From NCBI GenBank assembly GCA_944323095.1, contig CALURE010000018.1, positions 1 through 16,818 of the forward strand: 16,818 bases of DNA, in the 5' to 3' direction. Each line of letters starts with the position of its first letter. Position 1 is the stretch's first letter. The DNA is from Candidatus Gastranaerophilales bacterium (GTDB lineage: Bacteria > Cyanobacteriota > Vampirovibrionia > Gastranaerophilales > Gastranaerophilaceae). The notes below the pieces were generated by a model. The model was not told where the DNA came from, ran no database searches, and saw nothing but the letters and a program-made list of their open reading frames with translations. Shown here piece after piece: positions 1 through 6,616 of this stretch. The position numbers were made by a program, and so were the translations under genes.

Positions 1-680
1 TTCACTGCATCAGCAAATCTGCCGTAAGTGCTTGTGAATTTTTCAAGAGCTTCTTTCGGATCCATGCCTTTTTTAACGGCATCCATAAATTTGCCCATGT
101 GAACAAATTTGTATCCGATGATTTCATCATTCTTATCAAGGCCTAATTCAAGAACGTAACCTTCTGCAAGTTCAAGATATCTGGGTCCTTTTTGCTTAGT
201 TGAATAGATAGTACCAACCTGTGAGCGGAGACCTTTGCCTAAATCTTCAAGCCCTGCGCCGACAGGAAGTCCTTTATCTGAGAAAGCTGTCTGGGTTCTT
301 CCGTAAACAATCTGGAGGAACAATTCTCTCATTGCAACGTTAATAGCGTCACAAACAAGGTCTGTATTTAAAGCTTCAAGTATTGTTTTGCCGGGAAGAA
401 TTTCTGCAGCCATAGCAGCAGAGTGAGTCATACCTGAGCAGCCGAGTGTTTCAACAAGTGCTTCCTGAATAATACCGTCTTTAACATTAAGAGTTAATTT
501 GCAGGTACCTTGCTGCGGAGCACAACAGCCGCAGCCGTGAGTCAAGCCTGAAATTTCTTTAATTTCTTTAACTTTAGTCCAATCACCTTCTTGAGGGATA
601 GGAGCAGGCTCGCCTTTAACACCGCGTTTTACGCAGCACATTTCTTCTACTTCTTTTGTAACTTGTATACGATCCAACAT
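1..680 (-). CDS. NifU-N/IscU-like iron-sulfur cluster scaffold protein (3' end beyond window)
   Basis: Translating the reverse strand from the ATG at 680-678 gives 226 codons with no stop, so the gene runs off the left edge. The protein begins MLDRIQVTKEVEEMCC and resembles the NifU-N-like 'iron-sulfur cluster assembly scaffold' family of anaerobes. It would assemble and hand over Fe-S clusters in the cytoplasm. Visible cysteines are C15 and C16, an HGCGCC block at 48-53, C60, GCSG at 80-83 and DLVC at about 107-110. The last two match the conserved scaffold cysteines; the N-terminal ones are extra relative to classical IscU. The ribosome site GAAGGGAG sits just upstream of the ATG. In anaerobes this family often neighbours a GGGtGRT-family gene (from memory), which could lie beyond the window. 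The family call is fairly secure; the cluster type and partners are unknown. Confidence 0.85.
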   Translation of the reverse strand, partial: MLDRIQVTKEVEEMCCVKRGVKGEPAPIPQEGDWTKVKEIKEISGLTHGCGCCAPQQGTCKLTLNVKDGIIQEALVETLGCSGMTHSAAMAAEILPGKTILEALNTDLVCDAINVAMRELFLQIVYGRTQTAFSDKGLPVGAGLEDLGKGLRSQVGTIYSTKQKGPRYLELAEGYVLELGLDKNDEIIGYKFVHMGKFMDAVKKGMDPKEALEKFTSTYGRFADAV

Positions 681-712
681 TTTCTATACTCCCTTCGGTT
701 ATATACAAGTAT

Positions 713-740
713 ATTGTACGTGCTAAAAAGCCTTAGTCAA
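713..740 (-). promoter_or_regulatory. Sigma-70-type promoter of the Fe-S scaffold gene
   Basis: On the minus strand a -35 TTGACT (740-735) and a -10 TACAAT (718-713) are separated by 16 bp. Transcription would begin near 706, leaving a leader of about 25 nt that contains the GAAGGGAG ribosome site. Both hexamers are close to consensus. This is seen in the sequence and has no experimental support. Confidence 0.6.
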
Positions 741-791
741 GGGGATTTATATCGCAGTTTACACCCGCTATTTTCGAACAACAGACATAAT

Positions 792-818
792 GTCATTTCG
801 AACTTGTTACGGAATGAC
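792..818. repeat. GTCATTTCG...CGGAATGAC hairpin repeat
   Basis: The arms GTCATTTCG (792-800) and CGGAATGAC (810-818) pair with one G.T mismatch around a 9-nt loop. The sequence resembles short dispersed GTCATTCCG-type repeats that I recall from many bacterial genomes. Only one copy is present here, so its repeat status is inferred from that resemblance. Confidence 0.5.
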
Positions 819-824
819 GAAAAG

Positions 825-858
825 CTCCCTCTCCTGTGGGAGAGGGTTGGGGTGAGGG
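825..858. repeat. 34-bp CTCCCTCTCC-type REP-like element, copy 1
   Basis: The element starts CTCCCTCTCCTGTGGGAGAG and continues into a G-rich tail ending GGTGAGGG. The CCCTCTCC and GGGAGAGG parts form a tight stem around TGT/TGG. It is identical to copy 2 at 1016-1049 except for TT versus CA in the middle of the tail. The sequence resembles a REP-like family widespread in bacteria (from memory). Confidence 0.75.
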
Positions 859-867
859 CGAATTACC

Positions 868-950
868 AGAAGATAGGAGGGTAGGAGGATTAGAAGATAG
901 GCTATTTTCTGATAATAGCCTACCCTCATACCTTCATATCTTCTTACCCT
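868..950. repeat. Purine-arm/pyrimidine-arm inverted repeat, copy A
   Basis: A purine-rich arm (868-906, beginning AGAAGATAGGAGGGTAGGAG) is followed by TTCTGAT and a pyrimidine-rich arm (914-950). The arms share a perfect inner stem, TAGGCTATT with AATAGCCTA, and pair imperfectly further out. The same arm sequences recur at 1056, 1225 and 8456, and a lone purine arm lies near 7309. Confidence 0.75.
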
Positions 951-981
951 ATAATTGGCTTGCCATCCAGCAACCACATAA

Positions 982-1008
982 GGTGGGAACGCTTGCGCTT
1001 ATCCCACC
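982..1008. repeat. GGTGGGA...TCCCACC hairpin repeat, copy 1
   Basis: A perfect 7-bp stem, GGTGGGA (982-988) with TCCCACC (1002-1008), encloses a GC-rich 13-nt loop. A diverged copy lies in the opposite orientation at 1186-1211 (GATGGGA...TTCCCACC), which supports a mobile or dispersed repeat instead of a chance hairpin. Confidence 0.65.
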
Positions 1009-1015
1009 CTACATA

Positions 1016-1049
1016 CTCCCTCTCCTGTGGGAGAGGGCAGGGGTGAGGG
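1016..1049. repeat. 34-bp CTCCCTCTCC-type REP-like element, copy 2
   Basis: This is the second copy of the element at 825-858, in the same orientation. It differs only in a CA for TT in the tail. It lies directly upstream of purine-arm repeat B, just as copy 1 precedes repeat A, so the two elements have the same relative order twice. Confidence 0.75.
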
Positions 1050-1055
1050 ATAATT

Positions 1056-1140
1056 AGAAGATAGGAGGGTAGGAGGATTAGAAGATAGGCTTTTTAATGT
1101 AAATGGCTTACCTTCCAAGCTTCCTATCTTCTTACCCTCT
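1056..1140. repeat. Purine-arm/pyrimidine-arm inverted repeat, copy B
   Basis: The purine arm begins at 1056 and runs to about 1091. A short TTTTTAATGTAAAT loop follows, then a pyrimidine arm to 1140. Over about 85 bp it matches copy C (1225-1309) at nearly every base, pointing to recent duplication of the whole hairpin. Confidence 0.75.
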
Positions 1141-1185
1141 AAATTCGCTTGACCTCCTGCCTTCCTGACATCCGTCGGCTAGTAT

Positions 1186-1211
1186 GATGGGATAAGCAAA
1201 GCATTCCCACC
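1186..1211. repeat. GGTGGGA...TCCCACC hairpin repeat, copy 2 (inverted, diverged)
   Basis: GATGGGATAAGC (1186-1197) and ATTCCCACC (1203-1211) match the reverse complement of copy 1 at 982-1008 with a few changes. It lies between purine-arm copies B and C. Confidence 0.55.
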
Positions 1212-1224
1212 GGAATGATTATTT

Positions 1225-1309
1225 GAAGATAGGAGGGTAGGAGGATTAGAAGATAGGCTTTTTAATGTAAATAGCTTACCTTCCAAGCTTCCTACCTTCT
1301 TACCTTCTA
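1225..1309. repeat. Purine-arm/pyrimidine-arm inverted repeat, copy C
   Basis: Nearly identical to copy B over about 85 bp, including the loop TTTTTAATGTAAAT. The similarity extends loosely into the flank: both copies are followed by CTGACCTC/TTGACCTC-type sequence, so the duplicated unit may be longer than the hairpin. Confidence 0.75.
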
Positions 1310-1388
1310 AATTGCCTGACCTCTTGACTTCATAACCACTGGCTGGCTAAGCCCCCCCCCGTTCACCCTCGAGGTTTACAATCCTCAA

Positions 1389-1428
1389 TATAAATCTAAT
1401 ATCCTTTCGCCGTTATAAATCTAATATC
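1389..1428. repeat. 15-bp direct repeat at the 3' end of the pentapeptide gene
   Basis: TATAAATCTAATATC occurs at 1389-1403 and again at 1414-1428 with 10 bp between. The second copy touches the stop codon of the pentapeptide gene (1428-1430). It could mark a small duplication or insertion scar; no function is evident. Confidence 0.6.
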
Positions 1429-1958
1429 TACCAATCAGAAGCCACTTCGTCTTCTTCATCCTGCAAAGACGACAAATCCCTGTGGCTTGCTCCGTCAAAG
1501 TCCTCGGGAAGCAAATCGTCATCCGGCCAGATTGTATCTTCGTCATATCTTGCCGCATTTAAATTAACCGATGATGTCAAATCAGAATTAGACAAATCAG
1601 TTTCTGATAAAATACAGCCAGCCATATCGCTGTCAGAAAAATTACAATAAGTCATTTCTGCATAGCTGCAATCTGCTCCTGTTAAAAGCGCATCGGTAAA
1701 ATCACATTCCAAAACTCTTGCACGGGTAAAATCCACAGATGTTAAATCTGCATTCGTAAAATTTACAAAAGATAAACTGCAATCTGCAAAAGAACTTGAA
1801 TTTAAGTCAACATCAGCAAAATCAATTTCAGCAAGATTTATTCCGGAAAAATCAACTTCCGATAAATCAACTTCTTCCTGCTCAACTTTCCATTCATTAA
1901 ATTTCTCAGGGTTCTTTTTCAATAATTCAATCAATTCTTCTTTTGTATAATCAATCAT
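1428..1958 (-). CDS. Pentapeptide-repeat protein
   Basis: The 176-residue product is dominated by A(D/N)LXX-type pentapeptides from about residue 29 to 135 (for example DLSEVDFSGINLAEIDFADV), which form a right-handed quadrilateral beta-helix. A helical N-terminus (YTKEELIELLKKNPEKFNEW) precedes it, and an acidic tail containing NAARYDEDTIWPDDD follows; the YDxxTxWP form is common at the end of pentapeptide proteins. There is no signal peptide, so it is probably cytoplasmic and may be a scaffold or protein-binding partner. It is the last gene of the five-gene signalling operon. Its ATG lies 15 nt after the stop of the upstream regulator, and the AAGGAG ribosome site begins right at that stop codon. 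The family is clear; the molecular target is unknown. Confidence 0.85.
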   Translation of the reverse strand: MIDYTKEELIELLKKNPEKFNEWKVEQEEVDLSEVDFSGINLAEIDFADVDLNSSSFADCSLSFVNFTNADLTSVDFTRARVLECDFTDALLTGADCSYAEMTYCNFSDSDMAGCILSETDLSNSDLTSSVNLNAARYDEDTIWPDDDLLPEDFDGASHRDLSSLQDEEDEVASDW

Positions 1959-1973
1959 GTATATTTATTCTCC

Positions 1974-2588
1974 TTATATTAATTCTGTTTGAAGCGCAAG
2001 CAGCACTGCCTGCGTTCTGTTCGCAACCTTCAATTTCTTAAAAATACTGTTTAAATGCGTTTTTACCGTAACTTCCTTTACAAATAATCTTTCTGCAATC
2101 TGCTTATTACTTTCCCCTTTTGCTGCCATTTGTAACACTTCTTTTTCTTTTGAAGTTAAAGAGGTTATTAAATTTTTTTTGTGCGAAATATTTAAGGACA
2201 TTTCTTTATTTATATTTGCCCGTCTCAAAACAGCTTCCATGCGGGCGAGAAGATTGGGCAGTACAAATGGTTTTACAATATAGTCATCGGCCCCGATTTT
2301 TAAACCGGAAACCATTTTCTGATCATCATTAACAGCTGTAAGCATTATTACAGGTAAATGTTTTGTATCATTTTTTGCACGGATAGCTTTAAGAGTTTCC
2401 CATCCGTTCATATTAGGCATCATAACATCAAGAAGAATAATGTCAAATTTTTTATTCTTTGATGACAATTCTTTTAATGCCTCAACCCCGTCACACACAG
2501 ATGTAACTTCATACCCGTAAAAGGGCAGAGCATCTTTCAAATATTTTGCATTATCATCAACTAAAAGAACATTTGTCAAACCTGACAT
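1974..2588 (-). CDS. Response regulator: receiver plus LuxR-type HTH (Ycf29-like arrangement)
   Basis: The 204-residue protein has an N-terminal receiver (about 5-120) with acidic pocket D11/D12, phospho-acceptor D54 in LLDVMMPNMNG, switch T84 and K106 in VKPF. A short linker leads to a C-terminal LuxR helix-turn-helix (about 142-200; LTSKEKEVLQMAAKGESNKQIAERLFVKEVTVKTHL). The receiver looks OmpR-like (DDYIVKPF) while the output domain is LuxR-like, a combination also seen in cyanobacterial/plastid Ycf29. It should bind DNA when phosphorylated. No kinase is encoded nearby, so its phosphodonor is unknown. It lies 17 nt downstream of the preceding regulator, with AAAGGAT as ribosome site before the ATG. 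Confidence 0.88.
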   Translation of the reverse strand: MSGLTNVLLVDDNAKYLKDALPFYGYEVTSVCDGVEALKELSSKNKKFDIILLDVMMPNMNGWETLKAIRAKNDTKHLPVIMLTAVNDDQKMVSGLKIGADDYIVKPFVLPNLLARMEAVLRRANINKEMSLNISHKKNLITSLTSKEKEVLQMAAKGESNKQIAERLFVKEVTVKTHLNSIFKKLKVANRTQAVLLALQTELI

Positions 2589-2605
2589 TATTTTTTATCC
2601 TTTTG

Positions 2606-3256
2606 TTATACTATTTTATTCTTAAGAGCCTTTAAAGCAGCCTGTAAACGGTCATCCACTTCCAATTTCTGTAAAATGTTTGCAACATGGGCTTTTGTAG
2701 TATTTATGCTGATAACAAGAATCTGTGCAATTTCCATATTGCTGTAACCTTCTGTCATAAGCTTCAAAATCTGGGCTTCACGCGAAGTTAAATCATAATT
2801 TTTTCTGTTATCTTCCGCATCTTCGAATGAAGGTGAATTTGTGCTTGCTTGCAATACAATATGTGCAATACTCGGATCAAACCAGGCAGCTCCGTCTGCA
2901 ACGGATTGTACGACCTGAATAAGACGCTGTGGATTAATTTCTTTTGAGCAGTATGCATTTGCCCCTGCTTTAAGACTGTTTAATACTTCTTTTTCATCGT
3001 TATGAGATGTTAAAATAACTATTTTTACATCCTTATCCAGAGATCTGATTTTTTGAGTAGCCTCAATGCCGTTCATATTTGGCAGCCCGAGATCCATGAT
3101 AATAATATCAATTTTATTATTATTAAATATCTCAATTGCAGTTTCGGCAGAATCGGCTTCATAAATCTTTTCAATATAATCAACTCCTTCAAAAGTTGTT
3201 CTCAAGCCAAATCTTGTTAATTCATGATCTTCTACAATAAGAATATTTTTTTTCAT
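2606..3256 (-). CDS. NarL/FixJ-family response regulator
   Basis: The 216-residue protein has a receiver (about 3-120) with E9/D10, phospho-acceptor D55 in IIMDLGLPNMNG, T83 and K105. A LuxR/GerE DNA-binding domain follows at about 155-212 (LTSREAQILKLMTEGYSNMEIAQILVISINTTKAHVANILQKL). This is the standard NarL/FixJ layout and length. Its ATG overlaps the stop of the TPR gene (ATGA, 4 nt), indicating translational coupling. The two regulators of this operon are not close paralogues: their receivers belong to different subtypes, so they probably respond to different inputs or act in sequence. All catalytic receiver residues are intact. Confidence 0.9.
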   Translation of the reverse strand: MKKNILIVEDHELTRFGLRTTFEGVDYIEKIYEADSAETAIEIFNNNKIDIIIMDLGLPNMNGIEATQKIRSLDKDVKIVILTSHNDEKEVLNSLKAGANAYCSKEINPQRLIQVVQSVADGAAWFDPSIAHIVLQASTNSPSFEDAEDNRKNYDLTSREAQILKLMTEGYSNMEIAQILVISINTTKAHVANILQKLEVDDRLQAALKALKNKIV

Positions 3257-4809
3257 AGTTTTAATTCCTCTTTAGCAGGTGCAAAATCAGGATTTAAAAG
3301 CAGGGATTTTTTAAAATATTTTAAAGCATCCTGTTCCATTCCCTGATTTTTTGCAAGTAGTCCTTGATAATAATAATATCTAAAATAATTTTCGTCAATA
3401 TAGCCGGCAATTCCTAAATATTCACGTGCAGCTGTGAAATCCTGTTTTTCCATTGACACGCGCGCTAAATCAAGCCATGCATCTTTAAAACCGATATTTA
3501 ATGCTATAGCTTTTTTAAGATAAGCCGTTTCTCTGGATTTATCTTTGAGAGCAATTTTATAGTAAGCCATATATGCATCATTAAAATTCTTCAAGATTTT
3601 TTCATAAATTTCCATAGCTTTTTTTTCTTTGCCCAGCTGTTCGTAAGTTTGCGCGACCTTTACCGCGCATATTGAAGAATTTTTGTCATTGGATTCAGCA
3701 TCACGATAATATTTCAGTGCGGTTTTGTAATCTTTATTTCTATAGCTCAAATCTCCTAAAACCAGTAAAGCAAAAGAATTGTTGCCGTTAATTTTAAGAG
3801 CTTTTAAAGCATTATCCTGCGCCTTTTCGTAATCCTGCATATCAAAATAAACACGCGACAATAATGCATAAACATCTTTATTATGCTTCTTTTTTGAAGT
3901 TAAAGCACCCTGCAGTGTGCGCACAGCCTTTGCGGGTTCATTTTCATAGTAATAGTAGAAACCGAGATGATACATTTTTTGTTCGTAATCTTTATTACCC
4001 TTGTACAAGACATATTGTTCAAGAGAATTAACTTTTCTCGTAAAATCTACAGTATAAAGAGGCTGAGACTTTATATATTCTATCATTTTTAATGAATTTT
4101 TCGGCTTTTTGCCCTGTGATAAAATTTCTGCCTTTAGTTTCTTATAATTAATATTCTGCGGGTTCATAGAAATTGCAGTATCAATATATTTGTCCGCATT
4201 GATAAAATCATTTGATTTTAAATATCCTAAAGCCGCGATATAATTGGCATAATCGGAATTTGCAAGAAGTCCTGAATTTTTCACGAGCTCTGATGTTGCT
4301 TCACGGCTCTGGTCGTTGTAGAGAATATTTGAAAAAACTTCCCCGAGATAAATTTCATCATCCGTTTTTAATTTTCCGGAAGGATAGTAATAAAGTTTTA
4401 TATCTTCTATCAAAAAATCGGATAATGCCTTATCATCAATTCTGGAAGCTGCAAGATCACACAAATTAAAAAAACCGATATCTGCCATATTTTCAGCCAT
4501 TTTCATATAAGCATAATCATTTTTGTCCATTGTTTCAATTAGAATTTTAAAATCAGTATAAGCAGATTTTACATTACTCTGCATAAACCGACCAATGGCT
4601 ATGGCATACTGGTTATGAATACTGTTGCGTGTCAGAGTAGCTTTTTTCACAGGCAGCGCAATTGAATTTGTAATATTGCGCGGAGCAAGAGGATTTGCAG
4701 GCTGAATTGTATCAAAAAGATTCTCTGCCGATGCAGGCAAAACCGTTAATGCTGATATAAAAATTAAACCTAAAAATTTTTGCATTAATAAATTACAAAT
4801 CCTCATCAT
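3253..4809 (-). CDS. Exported tetratricopeptide-repeat protein
   Basis: The 518-residue product has an N-terminal signal peptide: hydrophobic segment about 12-25, likely cleavage after ASA at 26-28. A long, helical TPR-rich body follows. Clear TPR units include about 313-343 (YALLSRVYFDMQDYEKAQDN...), 346-376, 383-413, 445-475 and 478-512; the region 60-300 contains more degenerate helical repeats. It is probably periplasmic or lipid-bilayer-facing and acts through protein contacts. The start is uncertain. The ATG at 4809 overlaps the upstream HD-GYP gene by 17 nt; an alternative ATG at 4785 begins MQKFLGLIF and gives a more typical signal peptide, but neither has a strong ribosome site. It lies between a cyclic-di-GMP enzyme and a regulator, so it may act as the envelope-side sensor arm of the operon (inference). 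Confidence 0.82.
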   Translation of the reverse strand: MMRICNLLMQKFLGLIFISALTVLPASAENLFDTIQPANPLAPRNITNSIALPVKKATLTRNSIHNQYAIAIGRFMQSNVKSAYTDFKILIETMDKNDYAYMKMAENMADIGFFNLCDLAASRIDDKALSDFLIEDIKLYYYPSGKLKTDDEIYLGEVFSNILYNDQSREATSELVKNSGLLANSDYANYIAALGYLKSNDFINADKYIDTAISMNPQNINYKKLKAEILSQGKKPKNSLKMIEYIKSQPLYTVDFTRKVNSLEQYVLYKGNKDYEQKMYHLGFYYYYENEPAKAVRTLQGALTSKKKHNKDVYALLSRVYFDMQDYEKAQDNALKALKINGNNSFALLVLGDLSYRNKDYKTALKYYRDAESNDKNSSICAVKVAQTYEQLGKEKKAMEIYEKILKNFNDAYMAYYKIALKDKSRETAYLKKAIALNIGFKDAWLDLARVSMEKQDFTAAREYLGIAGYIDENYFRYYYYQGLLAKNQGMEQDALKYFKKSLLLNPDFAPAKEELKL

Positions 4810-6511
4810 TATTTATTGTACCTGAATAATAGAAATTAAACAATTCAGCAATATGCTTATTTTGTTCATTTTCATCGGGATTTGACAGAAAATCATAGAT
4901 ATCTTTTAAATTATACCGGCTTAATATTTCCCTATCTTCATCTTTAAACGAATGATGATTTTCCGTCAAAAATACGTTAATTATTTTGTCAACCGGAATT
5001 TTCAAAAACTCATCTACAAGTTTCCCGTCAAAATGTTTGTCCCTGCCGCTTATTAAAATATCAATTACGTTTTTAATAGGCATTTTTTCACGGTAATGTC
5101 TTTTGGATGTAATGGCATCAAATACATCTGCAACAGCAAGAATTCTGCCGCCATACGGGATATCTTCACCTTTAAGATGTCTGTAATAACCTGTGCCGTC
5201 GTATTTTTCATGATGTGAGCAGGCAAATTCGGTTATCATTTTAAAATCTTCGGAAGTATGGATTTTTTCCAAAATATCATGTGTAATTTTAACATGTTCC
5301 TGTATATGTTTATATTCTTCATCGGTCAGTTTGCCTTCTTTTTGAAGGACGGAATCTCTTATCCCGATTTTGCCTATATCATGTAAAATTGCGGCTTTTT
5401 CAACAAGTTCTTTAAATTTCGCATCACATCCCAACTGCTCAACAAGAAGTATGGAATAAAGTTTTACACGGCTTGAATGACCTGCAGTAATTTTGTCACG
5501 GGCATCTATTGAGGTTGCCAGAGTATCTATAAAACTTTCAAAAAGAATTTTTTGTTCTTTATAAAGTTCTTTCTGCTGTTCAAATAACTGGGCATTTTCA
5601 AGAGCAATTGAAGCGCTGCCGCCTATTGCAACAAGCAAATCCTCATCTCCTTTTGTAAAAACACCCTTATTTTTATTCAATACCTGAAATGCTCCGATAA
5701 TTTCCTGATTGTTATTTTTTATCGGCAGACAAAGTATTGTTTTTGTTTTATACCCTGTTTCCCTGTCAACATCAGGATTAAATCTCGGATCGCTGTATGC
5801 ATCCGGAATATTTAATGGTTCACCGGTCTTTACAACATAACCTGCAAGACCTTTATCAGCAGGAAATCTGATTTCCTTACTGTCCATGCCTAAAGCTACT
5901 TTGCTCCAGAGTTCATTTTTCTCTTTATCAAGAAGAAAAACCGTGCATCTGTCAGCCTGAATTGCAACCCGAGTTTCTTCCGCAATAACTTTTAAAAGCA
6001 CGTCAATATCAGTTACGGCACTGATTGATCTGCCGATTTTTACAAGAGATACAAGAGGGTCACTTATTGCAGGATGCGAAAAGCTTTCTCCGCCTTTTAT
6101 CTGCTTTATTCTGGTTAATACATAACCTATAACTGAAAGTTCATCTCCGTTGTTAACAGATAAATTTTTTGCATTATCAAAATGCTTCAAAGCAAGCTGA
6201 AATTGATTTTCACCATAATAAACCGTGCCGAGTGCATATTCATTAACTATTCCTGCAGTTGAGCTTTTATGGTAATCCGCAAGATATGCAGCATCCGCAA
6301 GAGTTTTTAATACTGTTTTATAATTATTTTTATCTGCCAAATATTTTGCCATAGAAATAAAACTTAAAACTATTGAAATATTTACACCTGAATTTTGTTC
6401 TTTATAAATTTTTTCCAAATCCGTAAAATATTCAACAGCACCGTTATAATCTCTGTCTTCTAAAAGAGTTATTCCTTTTTTAAAATTATCTTTATCACAC
6501 TGAATCATCAT
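4793..6511 (-). CDS. TPR-GAF-HD-GYP protein, putative cyclic-di-GMP phosphodiesterase
   Basis: Starting from the ATG at 6511 gives 572 residues. An N-terminal helical, TPR-like region (about 10-140) is followed by a GAF sensor domain (about 165-310, with GLAGYVVKTGEPLNIPDAYS) and an HD-GYP domain (about 330-505). The metal-binding motifs HDIGKIGI (377-384), the two histidines of HIQEHVKITHDIL and HHEKYDGTGY (433-442) are all present, so hydrolysis of cyclic-di-GMP or a related dinucleotide is expected. The signature GYP reads GYY (441-443). There are no membrane segments, so it is cytoplasmic. A GTG at 6541 could add ten residues, but the ATG is better placed behind the promoter. It is the first gene of the five-gene minus-strand operon; the next gene overlaps its 3' end. 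Confidence 0.88.
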   Translation of the reverse strand: MMIQCDKDNFKKGITLLEDRDYNGAVEYFTDLEKIYKEQNSGVNISIVLSFISMAKYLADKNNYKTVLKTLADAAYLADYHKSSTAGIVNEYALGTVYYGENQFQLALKHFDNAKNLSVNNGDELSVIGYVLTRIKQIKGGESFSHPAISDPLVSLVKIGRSISAVTDIDVLLKVIAEETRVAIQADRCTVFLLDKEKNELWSKVALGMDSKEIRFPADKGLAGYVVKTGEPLNIPDAYSDPRFNPDVDRETGYKTKTILCLPIKNNNQEIIGAFQVLNKNKGVFTKGDEDLLVAIGGSASIALENAQLFEQQKELYKEQKILFESFIDTLATSIDARDKITAGHSSRVKLYSILLVEQLGCDAKFKELVEKAAILHDIGKIGIRDSVLQKEGKLTDEEYKHIQEHVKITHDILEKIHTSEDFKMITEFACSHHEKYDGTGYYRHLKGEDIPYGGRILAVADVFDAITSKRHYREKMPIKNVIDILISGRDKHFDGKLVDEFLKIPVDKIINVFLTENHHSFKDEDREILSRYNLKDIYDFLSNPDENEQNKHIAELFNFYYSGTINNDEDL

Positions 6512-6562
6512 AATTTTTCTTAATCCGTTTACTATAACCACATTTTACAACTTTATGTTTTT

Positions 6563-6592
6563 ATTGTACAATATTTTTGTCAATAATACAAA
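6563..6592. promoter_or_regulatory. Overlapping divergent promoters for the HD-GYP operon and the GT2 gene
   Basis: Minus strand: -35 TTGTAT (6591-6586), 17 bp, -10 TACAAT (6568-6563). Plus strand: -35 TTGTAC (6564-6569), 17 bp, -10 TACAAA (6587-6592). The -35 of each promoter lies on the -10 of the other, and ATTGTACAAT (6563-6572) is itself a perfect 10-bp palindrome. The two directions probably cannot be occupied by polymerase at once. This is seen by eye only. Confidence 0.5.
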
Positions 6593-6616
6593 TATTTTTA
6601 TTTAAACGGAGCTTAT

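Larger units (their letters stand above)
681..1427. repeat. Gene-free repeat island with several hairpin repeat families
   Basis: This 747-bp stretch has no convincing gene. It holds one promoter (713-740) and at least four kinds of inverted repeat. These are a GTCATT...AATGAC hairpin (792-818), two copies of a 34-bp CTCCCTCTCC-type element (825-858, 1016-1049), two inverted, diverged copies of a GGTGGGA...TCCCACC element (982-1008, 1186-1211), and three copies of a purine-arm/pyrimidine-arm element (868-950, 1056-1140, 1225-1309). A run of nine C (1352-1360) and a 15-bp direct repeat (1389-1403 and 1414-1428) complete it. Short reading frames through the region follow the repeats and are not genes. 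Such clusters resemble REP/MITE-like deposits; no transposase is present. Confidence 0.8.

Noticed and set aside
591..1057. Two short plus-strand reading frames (97 and 73 codons)
   Set aside because: The first lies antisense to the Fe-S scaffold gene and then crosses repeats. The second consists almost entirely of repeat sequence, with its start inside the CTCCCTCTCC element. Neither has a ribosome site or protein-like composition.
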